Origin: Pyramidobacter sp.
GTDB lineage: Bacteria; Synergistota; Synergistia; Synergistales; Dethiosulfovibrionaceae
Direction of reading: 5' to 3'
Length of the DNA stretch: 9,304 nt
Assembly: GCA_017940445.1 (NCBI GenBank)
Contig: JAGAYQ010000105.1
Location: 1-9,304, forward strand
Under the pieces are notes generated by a model, which saw only the letters and a program-made list of their open reading frames with translations, was not told the origin of the DNA and ran no database searches. A program made the translations under genes and the position numbers. Of the stretch, positions 1 to 6,382 are shown in pieces (position 1 is the stretch's first letter; each line of letters opens with the position of its first letter).

Positions 1-555
1 ATCCTTCACCATCTGCACCTCTTCCGGCGAAAGATACTGGTCCATGCGACCGACAAAGTTGTTCACGTACTGCTCGATGTCTGTGTGCCAGAGCATGTAC
101 TTGCGGTTCCATGCGTCCATGTTGAAGTTCTTGCAGTTATACGTGTTCCAGTCCGCCGGCGAGAACGGGAACAGGCATGCGTCGATCAGCCCAAGCGCCT
201 TGAGATGCGCGCATTTGTACTTGTGCGCGTAGGTGACCACGATGCTGCCAGACAGCGACCAGCCCATCAGCGTGACGTTCTCAAGCCCAAGGAACTCGAT
301 CAGCTCGGCGATGTCGTCGGCGTGGCGCTCGATCGAATTGCCGTGCAGCGGCTTTGACGAACTGCCGAAGCCGCGATTGTCGATGCAGACCACGCGGTTC
401 GTCTTCGCCAGCTCGGGCGCGTTGTGCGCGTAAAACTTTGTCGTGCACATGTGCCCTGGCACGAGCAGGATCGGATCGCCCTCTCCCTGATCCTCATAAT
501 AAATCCGAGCGCCGTCGCTCGTCTTGAAATAGCCTTTTTTTACCAATGGCTTCAC
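1..555 (-). CDS. alpha/beta-fold hydrolase (3' part outside the window)
   Basis: Reading the minus strand from a GTG at 555-553 gives 185 uninterrupted codons running off the left edge, so the C-terminal part (with the expected catalytic His) is not visible. The protein opens with a substrate-entry strand pattern (GYFKTSDGARIYYEDQGEG), then LLVPGH, a DNRGFGSS strand-turn near residues 59-66, and a nucleophile elbow GWSLSG at residues 98-103 with Ser100 as likely nucleophile. This order is typical of the alpha/beta hydrolase family that includes enol-lactonases, haloperoxidase-like enzymes and esterases; the substrate cannot be told. The start is uncertain: an in-frame ATG at 621-619 would add 22 hydrophobic and polar residues, and a TTG at 546-544 follows a GGGGTG. 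I prefer GTG 555 because the family fold begins right after it and the upstream ATG lies inside an inverted repeat. The gene is divergent from the LysR gene, which probably regulates it. Confidence 0.85.
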   Translation of the reverse strand, partial: MKPLVKKGYFKTSDGARIYYEDQGEGDPILLVPGHMCTTKFYAHNAPELAKTNRVVCIDNRGFGSSSKPLHGNSIERHADDIAELIEFLGLENVTLMGWSLSGSIVVTYAHKYKCAHLKALGLIDACLFPFSPADWNTYNCKNFNMDAWNRKYMLWHTDIEQYVNNFVGRMDQYLSPEEVQMVKD

Positions 556-696
556 CCCATTCTGCGTGTTTGTGAAATCTGACGCTAAAATAACAGAGAT
601 TAATATACATGTCCAAGACATAAAATGAATTTTTAGTATAGCTTCAAGCTCTATTTCGTGATAAAAAGGAAGTGTTGACGAGAGGAGGCGACGGGG
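556..696. promoter_or_regulatory. divergent intergenic region between hydrolase and lysR, with dyads
   Basis: This AT-rich stretch separates two divergent genes. It holds a perfect 5-bp-arm inverted repeat ATGTC-CAA-GACAT at 609-621, a TAAAA-TGAAT-TTTTA dyad at 621-635, and AGCT-TCA-AGCT at 640-650. The first and last have 3-nt spacers and their centres are 30 bp apart, about three helical turns, as expected for a LysR tetramer contacting two sites; none matches T-N11-A exactly at its dyad centre. On the minus strand, two weak promoters for the hydrolase are possible: TTGGAC, 18 bp, TATTTT (the -35 overlapping the first dyad), or TTATCA, 18 bp, TATACT (the -10 at 639-634). I could not identify a convincing lysR promoter. 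The lysR ribosome binding site AGGAGG is at 683-688. Operator function is inferred. Confidence 0.5.
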
Positions 697-1614
697 ATGG
701 ACTTCCGCGAACTGAACTATGTGATCGCTATCAGCGAGCACGGCACGATCTCTAAGGCTGCTGACGCGCTGCACATTGCGCAGCCGTCACTGTCGAAGTT
801 TTTGCAGAATCTGGAAGGTAGCCTTGGCGTCAAGCTGTTTGAGCATGTCAGCCGCCGAATGAAACTGACTGCCGCGGGCGAGGAGTATGTGAAAACGGCA
901 TACCATATACGCGCCATTGGCGGCGAGCTGCAAAATTCGATGAACGACTATGCCAGGCTGCGCAAGGGCGCGCTATCGATCGGCAGCACGAATGCGCGCA
1001 GCAAGTACGTGATGGTGAACACACTGCCGCAATTCAAGAGGCTTTATCCCGGTTTTTGCCTGAACGTCAGCGAAGAGCCCCTCGACGAGCTGGAACGCGA
1101 CCTGCGGGCAGGCGTGATCGATCTGGCGTTGTACACGGTGAAAAAACGCGGCAGCGAATTTGCGTATCATCATATCTGCGCGGAAGAGGTTGTACTGGCG
1201 ATGTCACCCGACAATCCTCATGCAGGCGAGGGGCAGGTACGTGAAGGGCTCCGTCGGCCGTGGATCGATCTGAAACGGCTGAACGACCAGCCGTTTCTTC
1301 TGCCGCCGGAGATTTGGCGCGTTTCTCGTGTAGGTTCGCGTCTTCTCTACGAAAATGGCATGAATCCTGAGATTGTCCACATGGGATCGGTCGAAGCGGC
1401 TGTGGCGGTCGTCAGCCGCGGACTGGGAGTGTGTTTCTGCTCCAGCATGATGGAACAGTGCTTTGAAGGCGAGCGCAAGCCAATCTACTTTTCCGTCGGC
1501 GAACCGGTAGCCGAGGTGGAGTTCGTTGTTGCTGCCCGCAAAACAATGCCGCTGACGCAAGCTGTGCGCGATTATATCGCTATTGTGCGCTCTGTCTTCG
1601 GCGACGGCACGTAG
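697..1614 (+). CDS. LysR-family transcriptional regulator
   Basis: A 305-residue protein of normal length for LysR-type regulators. The N-terminal winged helix-turn-helix is clear: residues 16-50 include GTISKAADALHIAQPSLSK followed by LEGSLGVKLFEH and the wing segment SRRMKLTAAGEEY. Residues from about 90 to 295 form the periplasmic-binding-protein-like effector domain (SIGSTNARSKYVMVNTLPQF near its start, and a GSVEAAVAVVSRGLGVCF segment typical of the second subdomain). The ATG at 697 is fixed by AGGAGG at 683-688 with an 8-nt spacer. It is transcribed away from the alpha/beta hydrolase, the usual arrangement in which a LysR protein controls its divergent neighbour and itself in response to a small molecule. 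The effector cannot be read from the sequence. There is a 150-nt gap to the next gene, so co-transcription is not required. Confidence 0.93.
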   Translation: MDFRELNYVIAISEHGTISKAADALHIAQPSLSKFLQNLEGSLGVKLFEHVSRRMKLTAAGEEYVKTAYHIRAIGGELQNSMNDYARLRKGALSIGSTNARSKYVMVNTLPQFKRLYPGFCLNVSEEPLDELERDLRAGVIDLALYTVKKRGSEFAYHHICAEEVVLAMSPDNPHAGEGQVREGLRRPWIDLKRLNDQPFLLPPEIWRVSRVGSRLLYENGMNPEIVHMGSVEAAVAVVSRGLGVCFCSSMMEQCFEGERKPIYFSVGEPVAEVEFVVAARKTMPLTQAVRDYIAIVRSVFGDGT

Positions 1615-1638
1615 AAAACATTCAGAGTGCATCCTTTT

Positions 1639-1652
1639 GTTCCACGAGGAAC
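1639..1652. repeat. small inverted repeat downstream of lysR
   Basis: GTTCC-ACGA-GGAAC forms a 5-bp stem with a 4-nt loop, 25 nt after the lysR stop codon. On the plus strand it is preceded by TTTT and followed by GAAAAAAC, so the T-rich side is upstream rather than downstream; it does not have the layout of a factor-independent terminator on either strand. Its function is unknown. Confidence 0.3.
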
Positions 1653-1702
1653 GAAAAAACGCTGCGCACGAAATAGGGGCTGCAAATATTTTCCGGCTGC
1701 TG

Positions 1703-1731
1703 TTTTCACCCTGCGCATTTCATGATACACT
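1703..1731 (+). promoter_or_regulatory. possible sigma-70-type promoter for the GNAT gene
   Basis: TTTTCA at 1703-1708 and TACACT at 1726-1731 are separated by 17 bp, and TG stands one base before the -10 (TGATACACT, an extended -10 form). Each hexamer matches consensus at four of six positions. The predicted start point lies about 25-30 nt before the GNAT start codon. This is a motif-based guess. Confidence 0.4.
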
Positions 1732-1764
1732 GAGGCATATCGACAATGACGGGAGTGGGCGAAC

Positions 1765-2316
1765 ATGATCCGAAGAGCGGCTTCGCATGATCTTGACGCG
1801 GTGGAGCAGGTGTATATGCAGCGCCTGATCTGGGAGCGGAAAAACGAACGGTATTCCGGATGGATCGCCGGCGTGTATCCTTCGCGGACGGTGCTGCGCC
1901 GGGCGATCGCCAGGGGCGAACTGTACGCGCTGTGGGACGGCACTGAGATCGTCGGGGCGATGTCGCTGACGCGCGGTCAGCCGGAGGCGTATGAGCAGCT
2001 GCGCTGGCCGGTGCGGTCGTTTCCCAGTCAGATCATCGGCGTGGATTTGCTGTGCGTGTCGCCGCTGCGCGGGCGCGAGGGGCTGGGGACGCAGATGCTT
2101 CACTACGCGATCGGCCTTGCTCAGCGCACGCGCGCCCGGGCCGTGCGGCTGGACTGTCTTGAACGCAACATGCCGATGATCGCGCTGCTTGAAAAAACGG
2201 GGTTTGTCCTCGCCGCGAAAAAAGCTGCTCCGTGTCCAGCCGGCAGCGATGAGGAAACGCGCTGGTACGAATACGACACGGTCCCGCCGCGCGATGCCAA
2301 ACGCATGCCGCGGTAA
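1765..2316 (+). CDS. GNAT-family N-acetyltransferase
   Basis: A 183-residue protein of usual GNAT size. Residues 58-70 (DGTEIVGAMSLTR) look like the family's central strand, and residues 93-113 (VDLLCVSPLRGREGLGTQML) are motif A, the acetyl-CoA pyrophosphate-binding strand and helix. LDCLERNMPMIALLEKTGFV at 129-148 is the motif B region, with the common 'N..ALLEKTGF' ending. Such enzymes transfer acetyl groups from acetyl-CoA to amines; the substrate is unknown. Motif A carries what looks like one extra residue (RGREGLG instead of RGxGxG). GGGAG at 1751-1755 supports the ATG at 1765. The gene has a possible promoter of its own upstream and a strong terminator immediately downstream, so it is likely monocistronic and not part of the peptide-transport operon that follows. 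Confidence 0.85.
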   Translation: MIRRAASHDLDAVEQVYMQRLIWERKNERYSGWIAGVYPSRTVLRRAIARGELYALWDGTEIVGAMSLTRGQPEAYEQLRWPVRSFPSQIIGVDLLCVSPLRGREGLGTQMLHYAIGLAQRTRARAVRLDCLERNMPMIALLEKTGFVLAAKKAAPCPAGSDEETRWYEYDTVPPRDAKRMPR

Positions 2317-2329
2317 TGCTCTGCACAGA

Positions 2330-2370
2330 AAAAACGGACGCTTCCGCTGGGAAACGTCCGTTTTTCTTTT
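2330..2370 (+). terminator. strong rho-independent terminator after the GNAT gene
   Basis: AAAAACGGACG (2330-2340) pairs perfectly with CGTCCGTTTTT (2355-2365). Inside the 14-nt loop, TTCC and GGAA can extend the stem across one mismatch. The right arm leads into a T-rich run to about 2372. It begins 14 nt after the GNAT stop. The A-tract on the left arm means it could also work in the other direction, but no minus-strand gene approaches from the right. Confidence 0.9.
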
Positions 2371-2437
2371 TTGTGCATGGGCGCGTCGTTTATAACCCAA
2401 ACGCTCGAAAAGTCTCTTTCATATTTATTTCTTTAGC

Positions 2438-2466
2438 TTGAAAAGACAGGGGGTATGAGTTATACT
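2438..2466 (+). promoter_or_regulatory. promoter of the peptide-transport operon
   Basis: TTGAAA at 2438-2443 (five of six to the -35 consensus) and TATACT at 2461-2466 (five of six to the -10 consensus) are spaced by exactly 17 bp. The 20 bases upstream (2418-2437) are AT-rich and could act as an UP element. Transcription would start near 2473, leaving a leader of about 50 nt before the start codon at 2525. It is the best promoter in the window. Confidence 0.8.
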
Positions 2467-2473
2467 TAGTATA
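2461..2473. promoter_or_regulatory. perfect 13-bp palindrome over the -10 box (candidate operator)
   Basis: TATACT-T-AGTATA is a perfect inverted repeat with 6-bp arms and a single central base. Its left arm is the -10 hexamer of the operon promoter and its right arm ends near the expected transcription start. A wider, looser pair GGTAT (2452-2456) and ATACC (2471-2475) overlaps it. A dimeric repressor bound here would block RNA polymerase; no regulator can be named. The AT-only, -10-containing nature makes chance symmetry possible. Confidence 0.45.
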
Positions 2474-2524
2474 CCGGCTTGGTTAGGTTTGCGCGGCCGG
2501 ACATCTTTGCGAGGGGGAAACGTC

Positions 2525-4348
2525 ATGAGAAAGTTTGCACTGCTTGCCGCGCTGGCGCTGTTTGCCTGCGCACAGACTGCCTGTGCCCGCGACTATGTCG
2601 CCGTGTACGAGGCGGAGCTGGACACGGTCAATTACCTCAAGTCGAACAAGACCGAAACGATGCAGCTGGGCTACAACACCTGCGACGGTCTGGTCGAGTT
2701 CGACCGCTTCGGACTGACGATGCCGAGCCTGGCGACCGACTGGAAGGTGTCGGACGACGGCCTGACGATCACGCTGCACGTCAGAAAGGGCGTGAAGTGG
2801 TATACCTGCGAGGGCAAGGAATATGCCGAGGTCACGGCGCATGACTTTGAAGCCGGCGCGAAGTGGGTGCTCATCAAGAAAAACGCTTCCGTCGTCGCCA
2901 ACACGATCTACAACAACATCGCCGGCGCGAAGGATTACTACCAAGGCAAGACGGCCGACTGGGGCACGGTCGGCATCAAGGCGCTCGACGACTGGACGAT
3001 CCAGTACACGTTTGCCAAGCGTCTGCCGTACGCTTTGAAGATGCTGTCGTTCCCCGCCTTCTATCCTGCCTCGCAGAAGTTCATCGACGAGTGCGGCGAG
3101 GACTTTGGCACCAGCAACGACACGATGCTGTACTGCGGCGCGTACATCCTGACGGAGTTCGAGCCCGAATATCAGCGCGTGCTCACGGCCAACGAGCATT
3201 ACTGGAACCGCGATGCGATCTCGATCGAGCACATGATCTACAAGTACAGCAAGGAGGCCTCGGCCAACGGTCCGGAGCTGTTCCTGCGCGGCGAAGTGAT
3301 GGATCTGAACCTGCCCGGCACGATCATGGACGAGTGGATGAAGGATCCTGAGAAGAAAAAGCTGATGCGTCCGACCAACCTCACGAACATGACCTACTTC
3401 ATGGCGTTCAACTTTGAGCCGCTCTACGGCGAGGAGTACGCGCCCAAGGACTGGATCGAGGCTGTCAACAACCTGAACTTCCGCAAGTCGCTGTTCCACG
3501 GCTTCGACCGCGTTGCCGCGCTGCTGGCGATGGCGCCCTATGACTATCAGCGCCGCCTGACGGGCACGCTGACGCGCCGCAACCTGGTGCAGGTGAAGGG
3601 CGTCGATTATGTGGAGATGGGCGGATTGTCCGAGTACACGCACGGCGAGTCGTTCGATCCGAAAAAGGCGCTTGAGTACAAGGCGAAGGCGATGGAGGAG
3701 CTGAAGGGCAAGGTCACGTTCCCGATCAAGGTCGTCATGCCCTACAACACCGGCAACGTCGACATCGTCAACCGCTCGCAGGTCGTCGAGCAGCAGATGG
3801 AGAAGCTGCTGGGCGCCGATTACATCGACATCATCCTCGTGCCGTATCCGGCTTCCGGCTACAACAAGGCCACGCGCACCAGCGGCAAGTTCGCCTTCAC
3901 GCAGCTGGGCTGGGGCCCGGATTTCGTCGATCCCCTGAGCGCTCTCGATCCTGTGATGGAGTCGGCCCTGTCGCCGAAGTGGAGCCGTCTGAACCTGGCC
4001 CGCGACATGCGTCTGCCCGAGGGCGGCACGAAGTTCGACGCGATGGCTGAGGCAGCTGCTGCCGAAGTGAACGACCTCAAAAAACGCTATGAGATGTTCG
4101 CTCAGGCAGAAAAATACCTGCTCGACAATGCCTACGTCGTGCCGTTCTATCTGTCCGGCGGCGGCTTCAAGGCGTCGTATCTGCATCCGTTCTACGGCTT
4201 CACCAGCCAGATGGGCATCAACTCGCTGCGCAAGCTGAAGGCGGCGAAGCTGCTCGACAAGCCGATGAACATGGAAGAGTATGAGGCGGCCGAGAAGCAG
4301 TATCTGAAGGAACTTGAAGAGGCCAGAAAGAACGCGAAGTACGAATAA
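2525..4348 (+). CDS. family 5 extracellular solute-binding protein of a peptide ABC transporter
   Basis: A 607-residue secreted protein, somewhat longer than typical DppA/OppA (about 530-550). It starts at ATG 2525, preceded by GAGGGGG at 2511-2517; a TTG 36 nt upstream in the same frame is rejected because the signal peptide begins at the ATG. Residues 1-21 are a classic signal sequence (MRK, hydrophobic core, then ACAQTACA), with likely signal peptidase I cleavage after TACA; an LFAC at residues 12-15 is a poor lipobox but lipidation cannot be excluded. The mature part shows family 5 landmarks: an early YNTCDGLVEFD segment, LATDWKVSDDGLTITLHVRKGVKW, a VTAHDFEAGAKWVL helix, and a C-terminal LGWGPDFVDPLSALDP segment with the usual late YVVPFYLS. 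It would bind peptides, or another family 5 ligand, outside the membrane and deliver them to the permeases encoded downstream. The tail (about residues 575-607) is charged and helical. Confidence 0.92.
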   Translation: MRKFALLAALALFACAQTACARDYVAVYEAELDTVNYLKSNKTETMQLGYNTCDGLVEFDRFGLTMPSLATDWKVSDDGLTITLHVRKGVKWYTCEGKEYAEVTAHDFEAGAKWVLIKKNASVVANTIYNNIAGAKDYYQGKTADWGTVGIKALDDWTIQYTFAKRLPYALKMLSFPAFYPASQKFIDECGEDFGTSNDTMLYCGAYILTEFEPEYQRVLTANEHYWNRDAISIEHMIYKYSKEASANGPELFLRGEVMDLNLPGTIMDEWMKDPEKKKLMRPTNLTNMTYFMAFNFEPLYGEEYAPKDWIEAVNNLNFRKSLFHGFDRVAALLAMAPYDYQRRLTGTLTRRNLVQVKGVDYVEMGGLSEYTHGESFDPKKALEYKAKAMEELKGKVTFPIKVVMPYNTGNVDIVNRSQVVEQQMEKLLGADYIDIILVPYPASGYNKATRTSGKFAFTQLGWGPDFVDPLSALDPVMESALSPKWSRLNLARDMRLPEGGTKFDAMAEAAAAEVNDLKKRYEMFAQAEKYLLDNAYVVPFYLSGGGFKASYLHPFYGFTSQMGINSLRKLKAAKLLDKPMNMEEYEAAEKQYLKELEEARKNAKYE

Positions 4349-4364
4349 GTCTTTGCAGACAGTC

Positions 4365-4403
4365 GCGCCCGAAAGGTGTTCCCGCCCCTTTCGGGCGCTT
4401 TTT
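4365..4403 (+). terminator. intercistronic terminator/attenuator between binding protein and dppB
   Basis: GCGCCCGAAAGG (4365-4376) pairs perfectly over 12 bp with CCTTTCGGGCGC (4387-4398), with a 10-nt loop, followed directly by TTTTT (4399-4403). It begins 17 nt after the binding-protein stop codon and ends 29 nt before the dppB start. There is no obvious new promoter between it and dppB, so partial read-through must supply the downstream genes. Placement after the first gene fits the known need for more binding protein than membrane components; the stem would also protect the 3' end of the short transcript. Confidence 0.85.
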
Positions 4404-4421
4404 GCACAGGGCGCGGGGAGA

Positions 4422-4425
4422 GGAG
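4422..4425 (+). promoter_or_regulatory. ribosome binding site that fixes the dppB GTG start
   Basis: GGAG within GAGAGGAGAG lies 7 nt before GTG 4433. A longer reading from GTG 4376 would begin inside the terminator stem and lacks a comparable site, so the GTG at 4433 is the start. Confidence 0.75.
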
Positions 4426-4432
4426 AGATAGC

Positions 4433-5377
4433 GTGTTTCTGTACGTGCTCAAGAGGCTGTTTCAGTCGCTGATCACGCTGTTCGTGATCACGACGGTGGT
4501 GTTTCTGCTGCTGCGGCTGATGCCCGAGGAAGGCTACTTCGGCGAGAATTATGACAAGCTCGACGAGATGCAGAAGGAAGTCATCCTCACGGAGATGGGG
4601 CTGCGCGACCCGCTTCATGTGCAGCTGGGCAAATTTTACAAAAATCTCTTTCACGGCGATCTGGGACGGTCGATCGTCTTCCGTCCACGCGTGAAGATCT
4701 GGCGCATAATCAAGCCGAAAGTGCCGTATTCGCTGTGGTTCGGCGTGGCCTCGGTGACGCTGTCGCTGCTGATCGGCATCCCTATGGGGCTGTTCATGGC
4801 CCGGTGCAAGGGGCACTGGTTCGACTCGCTCGGCTCGGGCTATATCGTCCTCATCAACTCGGTGCCGGCGGCGGTGTACTATCTGTTCATCCAGCTCTAT
4901 CTCTCTTCCGCGCTCAGGCTGCCGATGCTGTTTGACGCGCGCAATCCCGCCAGCTGGGTGCTGCCGGCAGTGAGCATGTCGCTGTCCGGCATCGCTTATT
5001 ATGCGATGTGGGTGCGGCGCTATATGGTTGACGAGCTCAACCGCGATTACGTCAAGCTGGCCCGTGCCAAGGGGCTGAGCAGCACGCAGATCATGACGCG
5101 GCACGTCATCCGCAATGCCTTCGTGCCCGTCACGCAGTACATCCCCATGTCGTTTCTGCTCACCATCTCCGGCTCGATCTACGTCGAGTCGCTGTTTTCC
5201 ATCCCCGGCATGGGCGGCCTGCTGGTGACGGCGATCCAGCGTCAGGACAATCCGCTTGTGCAGGCGCTGGTGCTGATCTTTTCCTCGGTGGGCATCCTCG
5301 GACTGTTCCTCGGCGACGTGCTGATGGCGCTGTTCGATCCCAGAATCAAGCTGACGAGAAAGGCGGCGTCGCGATGA
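4433..5377 (+). CDS. dppB: peptide ABC transporter permease, DppB/OppB type
   Basis: A 314-residue inner-membrane protein, the normal size for DppB/OppB. About six hydrophobic segments are visible, near residues 10-29, 97-122, 137-160, 175-196, 228-252 and 275-303. A large extracytoplasmic loop follows the first, containing the family pattern RDPLHVQLGKFYKNLFHGDLGRSI. The EAA loop that docks on the ATPase is YVKLARAKGLSSTQIMTRHV around residues 205-225. A further family signature, YVESLFSIPGMGGLL, follows. It pairs with DppC to form the translocation channel. Translation starts at GTG 4433; the stop TGA overlaps the next start in an ATGA, implying coupled translation of the two permeases. Specificity for dipeptides rather than longer peptides (Dpp versus Opp) is not decidable from the sequence. 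Confidence 0.93.
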   Translation: MFLYVLKRLFQSLITLFVITTVVFLLLRLMPEEGYFGENYDKLDEMQKEVILTEMGLRDPLHVQLGKFYKNLFHGDLGRSIVFRPRVKIWRIIKPKVPYSLWFGVASVTLSLLIGIPMGLFMARCKGHWFDSLGSGYIVLINSVPAAVYYLFIQLYLSSALRLPMLFDARNPASWVLPAVSMSLSGIAYYAMWVRRYMVDELNRDYVKLARAKGLSSTQIMTRHVIRNAFVPVTQYIPMSFLLTISGSIYVESLFSIPGMGGLLVTAIQRQDNPLVQALVLIFSSVGILGLFLGDVLMALFDPRIKLTRKAASR

Positions 5378-6369
5378 GCTCGTTCGACAAACTGACCACT
5401 TCGATGGAATCCGTGACGGCGGAGCAGCTGAAAGACCTCGATCCCGCGCTGTTCGAGTTCGCTCCGTACAGCGAGAACGCTTCGGAGTCGCGCGGCTATT
5501 CCAATTACGCCTACTGGAGATCGACGTGGAGGTCGTTCTCGCACAACCGCACGGCAATGACGCTGCTGATCGGTCTGATCGTGCTGCTGTGCTTCACGTT
5601 CGTGCAGCCGCTGCTGCCGGCTCAGAAAAGTCCCACGCAGGTGTACACGAACGCTCAGACGGGGCGTCAGGAGCGCAACCACGCGCCCTGCGCCGAGTTC
5701 TGGTTCGGCACCAACACGATCGGGCAGGACCTCTGGGCGCGCGTCTGGAGCGGCACGCGCACGTCGCTGCTGATCGGGCTGGCCGTGGGGCTGTGGAACG
5801 CGGTGCTCGGCATCATTGTCGGCGCGCTGTGGGGCTATGTGCGGCGGCTCGACGGGCTTTTGACGGAGGCGTACAACGTGGTGCGCAACATCCCTAACTC
5901 GATCATCCTGATCCTGGCGTCGTACATCATGCGTCCCAGCGTCGGCACGATGATCGCCGCCATGTGCGTCACCGGCTGGCTGCCGATGGCGCGCTTCGTG
6001 CGCAATCAGATCGTCATCATCCGCGACCGCGAGTACAATCTTGCCTCGCGCTGCCTGGGCACGCCGACGGAGCGGCTGATCCGCAAGAATCTGCTGCCCT
6101 ATCTCGTCTCGGTGATCATGCTGCGCATCGCACTGGCCATCCCGCAGGCGATCGGACAGGAAGTGTTCCTCACGTACATCGGCCTGGGGCTGCCGGTCAG
6201 CATCCCCTCGCTGGGCAACCTCATCAACGAGGGGCGCATCGTCATGATGAGCGCTTCCACGCGCTATCAGCTGCTGTTCCCGGCGCTGGTGCTGTCGGCC
6301 GTGACAGTGTCGTTCTACGTGATGGGCAACGCCTTTGCCGACGCGGCCGATCCGCGCAATCACGTATAG
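5374..6369 (+). CDS. dppC: peptide ABC transporter permease, DppC/OppC type
   Basis: A 331-residue membrane protein whose ATG overlaps the dppB stop by 4 nt. Residues 1-58 form a hydrophilic N-terminal extension, ending in the YWRSTWRSFSHNRTAM stretch that typically precedes the first membrane helix (about 60-81) in DppC/OppC proteins. The extracytoplasmic segment contains the hallmark FWFGTNTIGQDLWARVWSGTRTSLLIG. More helices follow near 128-150, 175-205, 245-265 and 300-322. The EAA loop, EYNLASRCLGTPTERLIRKN, lies at about residues 219-239. The segment YIGLGLPVSIPSLGNLI matches the family's pattern before the last helix. It forms a heterodimeric channel with the preceding permease. There are 13 nt between its stop and the next start. 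Confidence 0.93.
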   Translation: MSSFDKLTTSMESVTAEQLKDLDPALFEFAPYSENASESRGYSNYAYWRSTWRSFSHNRTAMTLLIGLIVLLCFTFVQPLLPAQKSPTQVYTNAQTGRQERNHAPCAEFWFGTNTIGQDLWARVWSGTRTSLLIGLAVGLWNAVLGIIVGALWGYVRRLDGLLTEAYNVVRNIPNSIILILASYIMRPSVGTMIAAMCVTGWLPMARFVRNQIVIIRDREYNLASRCLGTPTERLIRKNLLPYLVSVIMLRIALAIPQAIGQEVFLTYIGLGLPVSIPSLGNLINEGRIVMMSASTRYQLLFPALVLSAVTVSFYVMGNAFADAADPRNHV

Positions 6370-6382
6370 AGGAGGGGCGTTC

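Noticed and set aside
85..433. Plus-strand open frames in the left 430 bases
   Set aside because: They are opposite a clear alpha/beta hydrolase frame with a nucleophile elbow, and show no features of their own.
1639..1652. Hairpin after lysR considered as a terminator
   Set aside because: The stem is only 5 bp and the T-tract is on the upstream side on both strands.
2476..2500. CCGGC/GCCGG pair in the operon leader as a riboswitch or attenuator
   Set aside because: Only a 5-bp stem with a 17-nt loop; the leader is about 50 nt, too short and unstructured for a known riboswitch.
2489..2524. Upstream TTG start adding 12 residues to the binding protein
   Set aside because: It would put MRGRTSLRGGNV before a normal signal peptide, and the GAGGGGG site is positioned for ATG 2525.
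4376..4432. Upstream GTG start adding 19 residues to DppB
   Set aside because: It lies within the terminator stem-loop and lacks a ribosome binding site, whereas GTG 4433 has one and starts at the conserved first helix.
2483..5557. A very long minus-strand open frame (1024 codons) opposite the binding-protein gene and dppB
   Set aside because: It mirrors two clear plus-strand genes and crosses their intercistronic terminator. Its translation is dominated by His, Arg, Gln, Val and Ala repeats of the kind produced by the reverse frame of GC-rich genes, and shows no recognisable domain, signal or ribosome binding site.
6335..6382. Upstream start adding 16 residues to the DppD homologue
   Set aside because: It would overlap the end of dppC; ATG 6383 follows GAGGAGGGG and gives the usual N-terminus.
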